64,000 bases of DNA from Betaproteobacteria bacterium (GTDB lineage: Bacteria > Pseudomonadota > Gammaproteobacteria > Burkholderiales > Burkholderiaceae_C): the NCBI GenBank assembly GCA_016716535.1, contig JADJWD010000004.1:248001-312000 (forward strand), read 5' to 3'. Positions 28,877 through 38,900 of the stretch are shown piece after piece (position 1 is the stretch's first letter; the number at the start of each line of letters is the position of its first letter). The notes beneath the pieces were generated by a model. The model saw nothing but the letters and a program-made list of their open reading frames with translations, was not told where the DNA came from and did no database searches. The position numbers were made by a program, and so were the translations under genes.

Positions 28877-31021
28877 TCAGTTGTCGCCGAACCGCCCGCC
28901 CGTCTCGGCCATCTTCACCACCACCACGGCCGGCTCGAAGCGCGGGCCGTACTTCGCGGCGAGTTCCCGCGCACGTGCAACGAAGGCCTTTGCCCCCATC
29001 GAGTCGATGAAGCGCAGCGCGCCGCCGTGGAACGGCGCGAAGCCCCAGCCGAAGATGCTGCCGATGTTGCCGTCGGCCGCCGATCGCAACACCTTCTCTT
29101 CGTGGCAGCGCGCCGCCTCGTTGGCCTGCGCGAACATCAGCCGGTCGATCAGTTCACGTTGCGCCGGCTGCTCGGCCGCCGTCGGGTAGAGCTTCGTCAG
29201 CTCGGGCCAGAGCGTCTTGCCGGCGTCGGTGTAGTCGTAGAAGCCCTTGCCGGCCTTCTTGCCGATGCGGCCGATCTCCACCAGGTGCCGGATGACCGCG
29301 TAGCCCGGGTGCTCGGGCAGCGTCTTGCCCTCGGCCGCGAGGTCCTTCTTCGTCTGCTCGGCCACGTGCACCGACAAGCTCAGGCTCACCTCGTCCTGCA
29401 ACGCCAGCGGCGGCATCGGCATGCCGGCCTGCAGGCCGGCGACTTCGATGCTGCGCGGGTGCACGCCCTCCTTCAGCATCGCGATGCCTTCCATCACGTA
29501 GGTCGCGAAGACGCGGCTGGTGTAGAAGCCGCGGCTGTCGTTGACGACGATCGGCGTCTTGCCGATCTGCAGCACGTAGTCGAAGGCACGCGCCAGCGTC
29601 TCGTCGGAGGTTTCCTTGCCGACGATGATCTCGACCAGCGGCATCTTGTCCACCGGGCTGAAGAAATGCAGCCCGATGAAGTTCGCCGGCCGCGCACTCG
29701 CCTGCGCGAGGCCGGTGATCGGCAGCGTGCTCGTGTTCGACGCGAACACCCGGTCGGCGGCGAGCACGGCCTCGGCCTTCTTCGTCACGTCGGCCTTGAT
29801 GGCGCGGTCCTCGAATACGGCCTCGATGACGAGGTCGCAGCCGGCGAGGTCGTCGTAGCTCGTCGTGGCCTTGATCCTGGCCAGCAGCGCGTCGCGCTTC
29901 TCGGCCGTGCTGCGGCCCTTCTTCACCGCCTTGTCGAGCAAGCCCTGCGAGTAGGCCTTGCCGCGCTCGGCCGCCTCCTGCGTGGTGTCGAGCAGCACGA
30001 CGTCGATGCCGGCCTTCGCCGAGACGTAGGCGATGCCGCCGCCCATCATGCCGGCGCCGAGGATGCCGAGCTTGCCGACCTTCGCGCGCGGCACGCCGGC
30101 CGGGCGTGAGGCGCCCTTCTTGATCGCGTTGAGCTGGAACCACAGCGTGTGGATCATGTTCTTCGCCTCGGCGCTCATCACGCAGGCGGCGAAGTAGCGG
30201 CTCTCGACGACGCAGGCGGTGTCGAAATCGAGCAGGCCGCCTTCGAAGATGCAGCTCATGATGTGCTGCACCGCCGGGTAGTTGCCGTAGCTCTTGGCGC
30301 TGGCGATCGAGGGGCCGATGGCCAGCATCTGCACCACCGCCGGGCTGCGCGAATCGCCGCCGGGGATCTTGAACTTCGGCTGGTCCCACGGCTGCGCGGC
30401 CTTCGGGTTGGCGGCGATCCAGGCGCGCGCCTTGGCCATCAGCTCGTCGCGGTCCTTTGCGAGATCGGCCAGGAGTCCCATCGACTTCGCCTTCGCCACC
30501 GGGATGTCGTTGCCCTCGGCGCAGATCTGCATCGCCTGCTGCACGCCCACCAGGCGCAAGAGCCGCTGCGTGCCGCCGCCACCGGGCAAGAGGCCCAGCT
30601 TCACTTCGGGCTGGCCGATCTTCAGCTTCGGGTCGTCGATCGCGATGCGCGCGTGACAGGCGAGCGCGATCTCGAAGCCGCCGCCGAGCGCGTGGCCGTT
30701 GAGCGCCGCCACCACCGGCTTGCCCTGCGACTCGAGCGCGCGCAGCACCCTCTTCAGCGCCATCGAGCCTTCGAACGGTTCCTCGGGCTTCGTCCAGGTG
30801 ACGAGGCGGTCGAGGTCGGCGCCGGCGCAGAAGTCGGCCTTGCCGCCAGTGAGGATCATCCCCTTCACCGCCGGGTCGGCCAGCTTCGCCGGCAACGCTG
30901 CAAGGCCCATCACCAGCGCGTCGGCCAACACGTTCATCGGCCGGCCCGGCAGGTCCATCGTCGCGACGAGGATGCCGTCGCTCGTGAGTTCGGTCTTCAC
31001 CGCCATTTCGCTGCTCGTCAT
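28877..31021 (-). CDS. 3-hydroxyacyl-CoA dehydrogenase / enoyl-CoA hydratase (FadB/FadJ-like)
   Basis: The 714-residue bifunctional beta-oxidation enzyme has an N-terminal crotonase domain ([43 protein letters not shown]) and a C-terminal 3-hydroxyacyl-CoA dehydrogenase with the Rossmann motif [18 protein letters not shown] and the catalytic histidine in [17 protein letters not shown]. The ATG at 31021 starts two bases after the thiolase stop; a second ATG at 31006 is possible. It is the last gene of a leftward operon (MerR, acyl-CoA dehydrogenase, thiolase, this gene) that provides a complete beta-oxidation cycle. Confidence 0.92.
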   Translation of the reverse strand: MTSSEMAVKTELTSDGILVATMDLPGRPMNVLADALVMGLAALPAKLADPAVKGMILTGGKADFCAGADLDRLVTWTKPEEPFEGSMALKRVLRALESQGKPVVAALNGHALGGGFEIALACHARIAIDDPKLKIGQPEVKLGLLPGGGGTQRLLRLVGVQQAMQICAEGNDIPVAKAKSMGLLADLAKDRDELMAKARAWIAANPKAAQPWDQPKFKIPGGDSRSPAVVQMLAIGPSIASAKSYGNYPAVQHIMSCIFEGGLLDFDTACVVESRYFAACVMSAEAKNMIHTLWFQLNAIKKGASRPAGVPRAKVGKLGILGAGMMGGGIAYVSAKAGIDVVLLDTTQEAAERGKAYSQGLLDKAVKKGRSTAEKRDALLARIKATTSYDDLAGCDLVIEAVFEDRAIKADVTKKAEAVLAADRVFASNTSTLPITGLAQASARPANFIGLHFFSPVDKMPLVEIIVGKETSDETLARAFDYVLQIGKTPIVVNDSRGFYTSRVFATYVMEGIAMLKEGVHPRSIEVAGLQAGMPMPPLALQDEVSLSLSVHVAEQTKKDLAAEGKTLPEHPGYAVIRHLVEIGRIGKKAGKGFYDYTDAGKTLWPELTKLYPTAAEQPAQRELIDRLMFAQANEAARCHEEKVLRSAADGNIGSIFGWGFAPFHGGALRFIDSMGAKAFVARARELAAKYGPRFEPAVVVVKMAETGGRFGDN

Positions 31022-31023
31022 GG

Positions 31024-32229
31024 TCACACCCGCTCGATGATGGTCGCGATGCCCATGCCGCCGCCGACGCACAGCGTGGCCAGGCCGGTGGCGAGATTGC
31101 GGCGCTCCAGCTCGTCGAGCAGCGTGCCGAGGATGATGCAGCCGGTGGCGCCCAGCGGGTGCCCCATCGCGATCGAGCCGCCGTTGACGTTGACGCGGTC
31201 GAGATCCACGTCGAGGTCGCGCGCCGTCTTCATCGGCACCACCGCGAAAGCCTCGTTCACCTCCCAGAGGTCGATGTCCTTGGCCTGCATGCCGGCCTTG
31301 GCCAACGACTTGCGGCAGGCCGGCGTCGGGCCGGTGAGCATGATCGTCGGCTCGCTGCCGATCACCGCCGCGGCCTTGATGCGCGCGCGCGGCTTCAGGC
31401 CCGCCTTGCGGCCCGCCTCGGCGTTGCCCACCAGCATCAGCGCCGCGCCGTCGACGATGCCGCTCGAGTTGCCGGCGTGGTGGATGTGGTTGATGCGCTC
31501 CACCGTCGTGTACTTGCGCAGCGCCGTGCTGTCGAAGCCCATCTGGCCGATCATCGCGAAGCTCGGCTCGAGCTTGGCCATCGATTCGATGCTGGCGTTG
31601 TCGCGGATCGTCTCGTCGCGGTCGAGCATCAGCAAGCCCGCGATGTCGCGCACCGGCACCTGGCTCTTCGCGAAGCGCCCTTCGGCGCGCGCTGCCGCGG
31701 CCTTCTGGTGCGAGCGCAGCGCGAACGCGTCGACGTCGGCGCGGCCCCAGCCTTCGAGCGTGCCGATCAGGTCGGCGCCGATGCCCTGCGGGACGAAGCC
31801 GGTCTTCTGGTTGATGCGCGGGTCCATCACCCAGGCGCCGCCGTCACTGCCCATCGCCCAGCGGCTCATGCTCTCGACGCCGCCGGCGACGACCAGGTCC
31901 TCCCAGCCGCTTTTGACCTTCGCCGCGGCGAGGTTCACGCTTTCCAGGCCGCTGGCGCAGAAGCGGCTTTGCGTCACGCCGGCCACCGTCTGCGCCCACT
32001 CGGCATCGAGCACCGCGGTGCGCGCGATGTCGGCGCCCTGCTCGCCGATCGGCGTCACGCAGCCGAGCACCACGTCGTCGACGAGCGCGGTGTCGAGCCG
32101 GTTGCGCTCCCGCATCGCCGCAAGCAGCGTTCGCAGCAGCCACACCGGCGTGGCCTGGTGCAGGCTGCCGTCCTTCTTGCCCTTGCCGCGCGGCGTGCGC
32201 ACGTGGTCGTAGATGAATGCATCGCTCAT
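31024..32229 (-). CDS. Acetyl-CoA C-acyltransferase (beta-ketothiolase)
   Basis: The 401-residue thiolase cleaves 3-ketoacyl-CoA with CoA to give acetyl-CoA and a shortened acyl-CoA. Its acylated cysteine is in [14 protein letters not shown], the histidines in EVNEAFAV and MGHPLGATG, and the second cysteine in [21 protein letters not shown] is also typical. It is intact, unlike the thiolase copies at 50-58 kb. It sits between the acyl-CoA dehydrogenase gene (10 bases upstream) and the FadB-like gene, so all three steps after acyl-CoA activation are encoded together. Confidence 0.92.
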   Translation of the reverse strand: MSDAFIYDHVRTPRGKGKKDGSLHQATPVWLLRTLLAAMRERNRLDTALVDDVVLGCVTPIGEQGADIARTAVLDAEWAQTVAGVTQSRFCASGLESVNLAAAKVKSGWEDLVVAGGVESMSRWAMGSDGGAWVMDPRINQKTGFVPQGIGADLIGTLEGWGRADVDAFALRSHQKAAAARAEGRFAKSQVPVRDIAGLLMLDRDETIRDNASIESMAKLEPSFAMIGQMGFDSTALRKYTTVERINHIHHAGNSSGIVDGAALMLVGNAEAGRKAGLKPRARIKAAAVIGSEPTIMLTGPTPACRKSLAKAGMQAKDIDLWEVNEAFAVVPMKTARDLDVDLDRVNVNGGSIAMGHPLGATGCIILGTLLDELERRNLATGLATLCVGGGMGIATIIERV

Positions 32230-32239
32230 CGGAAGCTCC

Positions 32240-33397
32240 TCACATGAACCGGCTGGCCAGTTCCTTCATGATCTCGTTGGTGCCGCCGTAGATGCGCTGC
32301 ACGCGCGCATCGACGTACAACTCGGCGATCGGGTATTCCATCATGTACCCATAGCCGCCGAAAAGCTGCAGGCACTCGTCCATCACCTTGCACTGCTGTT
32401 CGCTGACCCAGGCCTTGGCGAGCGCCGCGCGCGCTGCGTCCAGCTCACCTTTCAGGTGCGCGCTCATGCAGGCGTCGACATAGGCGCGCGTGGCCAGCAC
32501 GGTGGCCTGCACCTCGGCGAGCTTGAACTTCGTGTTCTGGAAGTCCCACACCGTCTTGCCGAAAGCCTTGCGCTCCTTCGCGTAGGCGAGTGTCTCCTCG
32601 AGCGCACGCTCCATCGCGCCGATGCCGCTGACAGCGATGATCAGCCGCTCCTGCGGCAGCTCCTGCATCAGCTGAAAGAAGCCCTGGCCTTCCTTCAGGC
32701 CGAGCAGGTTCTCGGCCGGCACGCGCACGTCGTCGAAGAACAGTTCGCTCGTGTCCTGCGCCTTCATGCCCACCTTGTCGAGGTGGCGGCCACGGCGAAA
32801 ACCCGGCGCCTTGTCGGTCTCGACGAAGACGAGCGAGATGCCCTTGGCGCCGGTGCCCGCATCGCCGGTGCGGCAGACGACGCAGACGAGGTTGGCGTTC
32901 TGGCCGTTGGTGATGAAGGTCTTCGCGCCGTTGATGACGTACTCGTCGCCTTCGCGCCGGGCGGTCGTGCGCACGCTCTGCAGGTCGCTGCCGGTGCCGG
33001 GCTCGGTCATCGCGATGGCGCTGATGAACTCGGCCGTGCACATCTTAGGCAGCCAGCGGCGTTTCTGTTCCTCGGTACCGTGGTGCAGGATGTACGGCGC
33101 GACGATCGCAGCGTGCAGGCCGCCGCCCCAGCCGCTGATGTTGGCCTTGCCCTGCTCGAGCAGGATCGCCGCCTCGTGGCCGAAGTCGCCGCCGGCGCCG
33201 CCGTAGGCCTCGGGCGTGGAGACGCACAACAAGCCGTTGGCAGCCGCCTCGCGCCACACCTCGGGCGGCATCAGGCCGAGAGCGCGGAACTCGGCCGCGC
33301 GCGGCACCCACTTGTCGGCGATGTAGCGCGCGGCGGACTCCTGGAGCATGCGGTGCTCGTCGGTCATCCACGCGGAAGGGAACAAAGGCAAGCTCAT
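32240..33397 (-). CDS. Acyl-CoA dehydrogenase
   Basis: This FAD enzyme of 385 residues introduces the alpha-beta double bond into acyl-CoA. FAD/substrate motifs are [19 protein letters not shown] and [16 protein letters not shown]; the C-terminal [17 protein letters not shown] carries the position of the catalytic glutamate in this subfamily. The ATG at 33397 overlaps the stop of the MerR regulator gene by four bases. It starts the enzyme part of the leftward operon. Chain length or branching of the substrate cannot be read from the sequence. Confidence 0.9.
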   Translation of the reverse strand: MSLPLFPSAWMTDEHRMLQESAARYIADKWVPRAAEFRALGLMPPEVWREAAANGLLCVSTPEAYGGAGGDFGHEAAILLEQGKANISGWGGGLHAAIVAPYILHHGTEEQKRRWLPKMCTAEFISAIAMTEPGTGSDLQSVRTTARREGDEYVINGAKTFITNGQNANLVCVVCRTGDAGTGAKGISLVFVETDKAPGFRRGRHLDKVGMKAQDTSELFFDDVRVPAENLLGLKEGQGFFQLMQELPQERLIIAVSGIGAMERALEETLAYAKERKAFGKTVWDFQNTKFKLAEVQATVLATRAYVDACMSAHLKGELDAARAALAKAWVSEQQCKVMDECLQLFGGYGYMMEYPIAELYVDARVQRIYGGTNEIMKELASRFM

Positions 33398-33882
33398 CGT
33401 GCTTCCAGTTGTCGGCGCACTTCGCCGTTGATCAGCCGCAGCTCGGCGAGCGTGGCGTCGATGTGCTCGCGCCGCTGCTCCAGTTCGGCAATCGCCGCGT
33501 CGGTCTTGCCGAGCACCCACTTCAACTGCTGCACGCGGCCTTCGCCGCGCGCGCCGTACAGGTCGAGGTAGTGCTTGATATCGGTGAGCGACGCGCCGAT
33601 CGCCTTGCTGCGCAGGATCAGCGCCAGCCGCGCGCGGTCCCGCCGCGTGTAGACGCGCGTGCCGTTGACGCGCCGCGGCGCCAGCAGACCGCGGTCTTCG
33701 TAGAAGCGGATCGTGCGCAGCGTGATGCCGAACTCGCGGCACAGCTCGGTGATGCCGAAGAGTTCGCCGGTGTCGGACTCGCGGTGCGAGGCGAGCACTT
33801 CGCGCGCCCCCGCCGCGGCGGCCGCCGCCGCAGCCACCGTGGCGCTGCGGCCGGTCTTGCGCGCCACGCGCTGCAACACCAC
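33394..33882 (-). CDS. MerR family transcriptional regulator (LiuR-like)
   Basis: The 162-residue regulator has a MerR winged helix (FGITELCREFGITLRTIRFYEDRG, then RRVNGTRVYTRRDRARLALIL) and a C-terminal dimerising coiled coil, with no cysteine effector site. Regulators of this shape (LiuR type) control branched-chain and terpenoid acyl-CoA operons. It is the first gene of the leftward beta-oxidation operon and could also act on the divergent carboxylase operon, whose start region contains a palindrome. The start is GTG at 33882, and the first 30 residues are an Ala-rich extension. Confidence 0.85.
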   Translation of the reverse strand: MVLQRVARKTGRSATVAAAAAAAAGAREVLASHRESDTGELFGITELCREFGITLRTIRFYEDRGLLAPRRVNGTRVYTRRDRARLALILRSKAIGASLTDIKHYLDLYGARGEGRVQQLKWVLGKTDAAIAELEQRREHIDATLAELRLINGEVRRQLEAR

Positions 33883-33891
33883 GCGGGCCCT

Positions 33892-34188
33892 CTAGACGAT
33901 GCGCTGCAGCTTCAGCGCCACGCTCATGTCGCCGGAGACCTTGAACTTGCCCATCATGAAGCCGGTCGCGGGCTCGAGCTCGCCGGTGACCAGCGCCACC
34001 AGGTTCTCGTGGCTGATGGCGATCGTGCAGTCGGTCTCGCGGTCGGTGTTGTCGACGGTATTCGGCACGCTGGCGCCGTCGATCACGACGACGCCTTCGT
34101 CGCCGCAGTCGAACTTCAGCGTCGCGTTCAGGCCGCTCGACTCGCCGACCTTGGCGCGCAGCGCCTCGGTGATGGCTTGCATGTCCAT
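33892..34188 (-). CDS. SCP2 sterol-binding domain protein
   Basis: The 98-residue protein is a lone SCP2 domain: MDMQAITEALRAKVGESSGL, LKFDCGDEGVVVIDGAS, DCTIAISHENLVALVTG and the final MMGKFKVSGDMSVALKLQRIV. Such domains bind lipids or acyl-CoA and are common in fatty-acid and isoprenoid catabolic clusters. It lies just upstream of the MerR gene on the same strand and divergent from the SDR gene. The ATG at 34188 is preferred to longer starts reaching 34272. Confidence 0.85.
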   Translation of the reverse strand: MDMQAITEALRAKVGESSGLNATLKFDCGDEGVVVIDGASVPNTVDNTDRETDCTIAISHENLVALVTGELEPATGFMMGKFKVSGDMSVALKLQRIV

Positions 34189-34279
34189 GGGGAACAGACT
34201 CGAAGAAGGATGGGCGCCGATCGTAGCGCTGCCGGGTGCCGCTAACCTGCGCGTAATCCCCCTAGATGTCACCCGGTTG

Positions 34280-34289
34280 ACGTTAACGT
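34280..34289. promoter_or_regulatory. Candidate operator: palindrome ACGTTAACGT between divergent acyl-CoA operons
   Basis: A perfect ten-base palindrome lies inside TTGACGTTAACGTTA, 15 bases before the first ATG of the SDR gene and in the spacer shared with the divergent SCP2/MerR side. AT-rich ACGT-type palindromes are what LiuR-like MerR regulators bind. The link to the local MerR protein is inference. Confidence 0.45.
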
Positions 34290-34303
34290 TACCCGCCGTT
34301 CCA

Positions 34304-35203
34304 ATGCGGCCGATGGATGCCCCGACGAACGCCCTCGCCCCCGGCTACCGCAGCGTCTTCCGCCCGAACCTCTTCACCGGCCAGACGTTCTGGGTCACCG
34401 GCGGCGGCAGCGGCATCGGCCGCTGCGTCGCGCACGAGCTGGCCTCGCTCGGCGCGCGCGTCGTCATCAGCGGCCGCAAGGTTGACAAGCTCGAGCGTGT
34501 CGCCGCCGAGATCGCCGAAGACGGCGGCCAGTGCCACTCGATCGCCTTCGACATCCGCGACGAAGAGGCGGTGAAAGCCGGCGTCGCGCAGGTGCTCGCC
34601 GCGCACGGGCCGGTCACGGGCCTCGTCAACAACGCCGGCGGGCAGTTCCCCTCGCCGCTCATGGCCATCGGCAAGAAGGGCTTCGACGCGGTGGTGGCCA
34701 ACAACCTCACCGGCGGCTTCCTGATGATGCGCGAGCTCTTCACGCAGTGCATGGAACAGCACGGCGGCGCCATCGTCAACATGACGGCCGATTTCCGCAA
34801 CGGCATGCCGGGCATGGGGCACAGCGGCGCGGCGCGCGCCGGCATGAGCAACCTCACGATGACCGCGGCGTTCGAGTGGGCGCACGCCGGCGTGCGCGTG
34901 AACGCCGTCGCGCCGGGCTGGATCGCCTCCAGCGGCATGGACAGCTACGGCCCGGCGATGCAGCCGCTCATCAAGAAGCTGCAGAACGCCGTGCCGCTCA
35001 AGCGCATGGGGCTGGAGGCCGAGGTCAGCGGCGTCATCGTCTTCCTGCTCTCGCCGGCGGCGGCCTTCGTCAGCGGCGTCACGGTGCAGATCGATGGCGC
35101 CGCGTCGCTCGGCCACGCCGTCTTCCCGCTGGCCGAGGCGAAGAACCAGCGCCCGTTCGAGGGCTTCCACCGCGCCGTCACGCCCGAGGTGCTGAAATCG
35201 TGA
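34304..35203 (+). CDS. Short-chain dehydrogenase/reductase, first gene of an atu-like operon
   Basis: This SDR of about 299 residues has the cofactor motif VTGGGSGIGRCVAHELASLG, NNAGG, and a C-terminal VQIDGAASLGHAVFPL. The usual Tyr-X3-Lys is replaced: the region reads HSGAARAGMSNLTMTAAFEW, so the catalytic tyrosine appears to be absent. It therefore resembles the 2,4-dienoyl-CoA-reductase/PecR-type branch rather than classical alcohol dehydrogenases. ATGs at 34304 and 34313 are both possible. It is followed with a GTGA overlap by the carboxyltransferase gene, in the order SDR-carboxylase-dehydrogenase-hydratase-carboxylase seen in atuBCDEF. Confidence 0.82.
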   Translation: MRPMDAPTNALAPGYRSVFRPNLFTGQTFWVTGGGSGIGRCVAHELASLGARVVISGRKVDKLERVAAEIAEDGGQCHSIAFDIRDEEAVKAGVAQVLAAHGPVTGLVNNAGGQFPSPLMAIGKKGFDAVVANNLTGGFLMMRELFTQCMEQHGGAIVNMTADFRNGMPGMGHSGAARAGMSNLTMTAAFEWAHAGVRVNAVAPGWIASSGMDSYGPAMQPLIKKLQNAVPLKRMGLEAEVSGVIVFLLSPAAAFVSGVTVQIDGAASLGHAVFPLAEAKNQRPFEGFHRAVTPEVLKS

Positions 35204-36827
35204 CGGCGCTCACCTCCGCGCTGAATCCGTCCTCGGCCGCGTTCCAGGCCAACGCCGCGCGCATGCACGAGCGGCTGGCCGAGGTGCGCCGGCTCGAGGC
35301 GCTGGTCGTCGCCGAGAGCGATAGCAAGCGCAGGAAGTTCGACGAGCGCGGCCAGCTGCTGCCGCGCGAGCGCGTGGCGCGGCTCATCGACCGCGGCAGC
35401 GAGTTCCTCGAACTGAGCACGCTCGCCGGCCTCGGCATGCACGACGACGACGGCAAGAAGAGCGTGATGGGCGGCGGCAGCATCGTCGGCATCGGCGTCG
35501 TCTGCGGCAAGCGCGTGCTCGTGTCGGCCAACGACAGCGCCGTCAAGGGCGGCACGGTGGCGCCGATGGGGCTGAAGAAGGCGCTGCGCGCGCAGGAGCT
35601 GGCGCGCGAGAACAAGCTGCCGCTCGTCGCGCTCGTCGAGTCCGGCGGCGCCAACCTGATGTACCAGGCCGAGATCTTCGTCGACGGCGGGCGCACGTTC
35701 GCGAACCAGGCGCGCCTGTCGGCCGCCGGTATCCCGCAGGTCGCCGTCGTGCACGGCGCGTCCACCGCGGGCGGCGCCTACCTGCCGGGGCTGAGCGACT
35801 ACGTCGTGCTGGTGAAGAACCGCAGCAGCATCTACCTCGCCGGCCCGCCGCTCGTGAAAGCCGCCATCGGCGAAGACGCGAGCGAGGAAGAACTCGGCGG
35901 CGCCGAGACGCACGCCTCGATCACCGGCCTCGGCGAATACCTCACCGAGAACGACGCGCACGCGATCGCCGTCGCTCGCGAGTTGATCGACAAGCTGCCG
36001 TGGGACACGTCGCCCGCCATCAGCACGAGCTTGCGCGCCGCGGCGCCCGAGCCGCTCTTCCCCCGCCGAGGAGCTGATGGGCATCGTGCCCGCCGACGAC
36101 CGCGAGCCCTACGACGTGCGCGAGGTGATCGCCCGCCTCGTCGACGCGAGCGACTTCCTCGAATTCAAGGCCGCCTACGCGCCAGACACGATCTGCGGCC
36201 ACGCGCGCATCCAGGGCCACGCGGTCGGCCTCGTCGGCAACAACGGGCCGATCCAGCCCGCGGGCAGCACGAAGGCCGGCCAGTTCATTCAACTCTGCGA
36301 TCAGAGCGGCACGCCGATCGTCTTCTTGCAGAACACCACCGGCTACATGGTCGGCAAGGCGGCCGAGCACGCCGGCGCCATCAAGCACGGCAGCAAGATG
36401 ATCCAGGCGGTGGCCAACGCGCGCGTGCCCAAGTTCACCGTCGTGCTCGGCGGCAGCTTCGGCGCCGGCAACTACGGCATGTGCGGGCGCGGCTTCGACC
36501 CGCGCTTCTGCTTCTCGTGGCCCGAGCGCCCGCACCGCCGTGATGGGCGGCGCGCAGGCGGCGAAGGTGATGGACATCGTCAACCGCAACAAGCTCGTGC
36601 GCATGGGCCAGCAGCCCAACGACGAAGCCCTGGCCGCGATGAGCGACGCGCTGCGCCGCCGGCTCGACGCCGAAAGCACCGCGCTCTTCGGCACCGCGCG
36701 CCTGTGGGACGACGGCCTCATCGACCCGCGCGACACGCGCCGCATCCTGGGCCTGTGTCTTTCCATCGCCGCCGAGGCCGCCGCGCGCACCTTGCGCCCC
36801 AACACCTTCGGCGTGGCGCGGCTCTGA
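35200..36827 (+). pseudogene. Acyl-CoA carboxylase beta (carboxyltransferase) subunit, geranyl-/methylcrotonyl-CoA type (two frameshifts as sequenced)
   Basis: The gene starts with GTG at 35200 overlapping the SDR stop. It encodes the carboxyltransferase that moves CO2 from biotin to a 3-methyl-enoyl-CoA. HGASTAGGAYLPGLSDYVV and IYLAGPPLVKAAIGE mark the first half, and VGLVGNNGPIQPAGSTKAG and GGSFGAGNYGMCGRGFDP the second. The frame breaks in the C5 run at 36060-36064 and again near 36525. Removing one base at each site gives 541 uninterrupted residues, the normal length. The gene is thus probably intact in the organism or only recently broken. GLSDYVV in place of the usual methylcrotonyl AMSDE-type segment favours a geranyl-CoA-like enzyme. 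Confidence 0.82.
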
Positions 36828-36876
36828 CGCCGGCGCCCACCGACCTTCTTCCGCCTTCCTCCATCGGAGAATCCCG

Positions 36877-38035
36877 CATGAAGTTCACCCAAGAGCACCG
36901 CCAGATCGAAGACACGGTGGTCAAGTTCGTCGAGAAGGAGATCAACCCCTTCGTGCCCGAGTGGGAGCGTGCCGAGCAGTTCCCGAGCCACGAGGTCTTC
37001 AAGAAGCTCGGCAACCTGGGCCTGCTGGGCCTGAAGTACCCCGAGGAATTCGGCGGCGCCGGCCTCGACTTCTCCTACAGCCTCGTGATGGCCGAGGCGC
37101 TGGGCGTGTGCGCCTGCGGCGGCATCCCGATGGCCATCGGCGTGCAGACCGACATGGCCACGCCGGCGCTGGCCCGCTTCGGCAGCGACGAGCTGCGCAA
37201 GGAGTATCTCGTGCCCACCATCGCCGGCGACTACGTGGCCTGCCTGGGCGTCAGCGAGCCCGGCGGCGGCAGCGACGTGGCCGCTGTGAAGACGACCGCC
37301 CGCCACGACGGCGGCGACTACGTCATCAACGGCACGAAGATGTGGATCACGAATGGCTTGAAGGCGGATTGGTGCTGCCTGCTCGCCAACACCAGCGAGG
37401 CCGGTGCCCCGCACAAGAACAAGAGCCTCATCGTCGTGCCGATGGACGCGCCGGGCATCACCAAGCAGAAGATCCACAAGATCGGCATGCACAGCTCCGA
37501 CACGGCGCAGCTGTTCTTCGACAACGTGCGCGTGCCGCGCCGCAACCTGATCGGCCAGGAAGGCATGGGCTTCGCGTTCCAGATGCTGCAGTTTCAGGAA
37601 GAGCGCCTGTGGGGCGCCGCCGCCGGGCTGAAGGCGATGGACCGGCTGATCGATTTGACGATCGACTACACGCGCCAGCGCAAGACCTTCGGCAAGAGCA
37701 TCCTCGACAATCAGGTCGTGCACTTCCGTCTGGCCGAGTTGCGCACGGAGGTCGAGGCGCTGCGCGCTTTGACCTACCGCGCCGTGGAGATGTATGTTGG
37801 CGGCAAGGACGTGACCAAGCTCGCGAGCATGGCCAAGTTGAAGGCCGGGCGGCTCGGGCGCGAGGTCGCGGACAGCTGCCTGCAGTACTGGGGCGGCATG
37901 GGCTTCACCGCCGACAACCCGCTGTCCCAGGCCTATCGCGACGGCCGGCTCACGTCCATCGGCGGCGGCGCCGACGAGATCATGCTCGGCATCATCTGCA
38001 AGCTCGAGGGCACGTTGCCCAAGGGCGCGCATTGA
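36877..38035 (+). CDS. Acyl-CoA dehydrogenase, citronellyl-CoA dehydrogenase (AtuD)-like
   Basis: The protein of about 385 residues starts MKFTQEHRQIEDTVVKFVEKEI and has MAIGVQTDMATPALARFGSD, CLGVSEPGGGSDVAAVKTTA and INGTKMWITNGLKADW. The first and second of these resemble AtuD, the citronellyl-CoA dehydrogenase of pseudomonads, more than isovaleryl-CoA dehydrogenase. It would make the double bond needed before carboxylation of a 3-methyl acyl-CoA. The ATG at 36877 follows CGGAGA. It lies between the two carboxylase subunit genes, as in atu and liu operons. Confidence 0.85.
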
Positions 38036-38057
38036 GGGTGGGCCGCGGTCTTCCACG

Positions 38058-38900
38058 ATGAGCATCGAACTCGCCGCGTTCACCACCCTCGCGCTCAGGC
38101 GCGAAGGCCCGGTGCTGCACGTCACGCTGAACCGGCCCGAGGTGCGCAACGCGATGTCGCTGACGATGGTGCGCGAGTTGCGCGCCGTGCTCGCGCAAGC
38201 GGAAGCCGACGGCCAGACGCGCGTGCTCGTGCTGCGTGGCGCCGGCGGCCACTTCTGCGCCGGCGGCGACATCAAGGACATGGCCGGCGCGCGTGCGAAG
38301 CTGGCCGAGAACCCCAACGCGATGGCCGAGACGAACGCCGCTTTCGGCGAGCTGTGCGTTGCGTATGCCCACACGCCGCTCGCGCTCGTCACGGTGCTGC
38401 AGGGCACGGTGATGGGCGGCGGCTTCGGCCTGGCTTGCGTCAGCGACGTGGCGCTCGCCGACGACACCGTCGTCTTCCGCCTGCCCGAGACGAGCCTCGG
38501 CCTCGTGCCGGCGCAGGTGGGGCCGTTCCTCGTCGAGCGCATCGGCTACGCCGAGACGAAACGGCTCGCCGTCACCGGCGCGAAGATCGACGCGGCCGAA
38601 GCGCTGCGGCTGCGCCTCGTGCACGAGGTGCACATCGAGGACGAAGCGCTCGAGTGGGCGCTGGCGCGCGTCGTGAAGGGCATCCTCGCCTGCGCGCCGG
38701 GCGCGCTGGCGGCGACGAAGAAGCTGCTGGCGCAGGCGCGCTTCACGCCGCCGGCGGCGCTGGTGCCCGAGGCGGCGCGTGTGTTCTCGGCCGCTGTGCT
38801 CGGCCCCGAGGGCGTTGAAGGGACGCTCGCGTTCGTGGGCAAGCGCAAGCCGGCATGGGTGCCCGAAGAAGCGCAGACCGGCGGGGCCAGCGCATCGTGA
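38058..38900 (+). CDS. Enoyl-CoA hydratase, isohexenylglutaconyl-CoA hydratase (AtuE)-like
   Basis: This crotonase of 280 residues carries LNRPEVRNAMSLTMV, GAGGHFCAGGDIKDMAGA (oxyanion hole), LQGTVMGGGFGLACVSDVAL and LPETSLGLVPAQVGPFLVER. Position after the AtuD-like dehydrogenase and before the biotin carboxylase matches atuE or liuC, which hydrate the glutaconyl-CoA product of the carboxylase. A glutamine (PAQVGP) stands where some crotonases have a catalytic acid, as in other hydratases of this group. The stop overlaps the GTG start of the next gene. Confidence 0.85.
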   Translation: MSIELAAFTTLALRREGPVLHVTLNRPEVRNAMSLTMVRELRAVLAQAEADGQTRVLVLRGAGGHFCAGGDIKDMAGARAKLAENPNAMAETNAAFGELCVAYAHTPLALVTVLQGTVMGGGFGLACVSDVALADDTVVFRLPETSLGLVPAQVGPFLVERIGYAETKRLAVTGAKIDAAEALRLRLVHEVHIEDEALEWALARVVKGILACAPGALAATKKLLAQARFTPPAALVPEAARVFSAAVLGPEGVEGTLAFVGKRKPAWVPEEAQTGGASAS

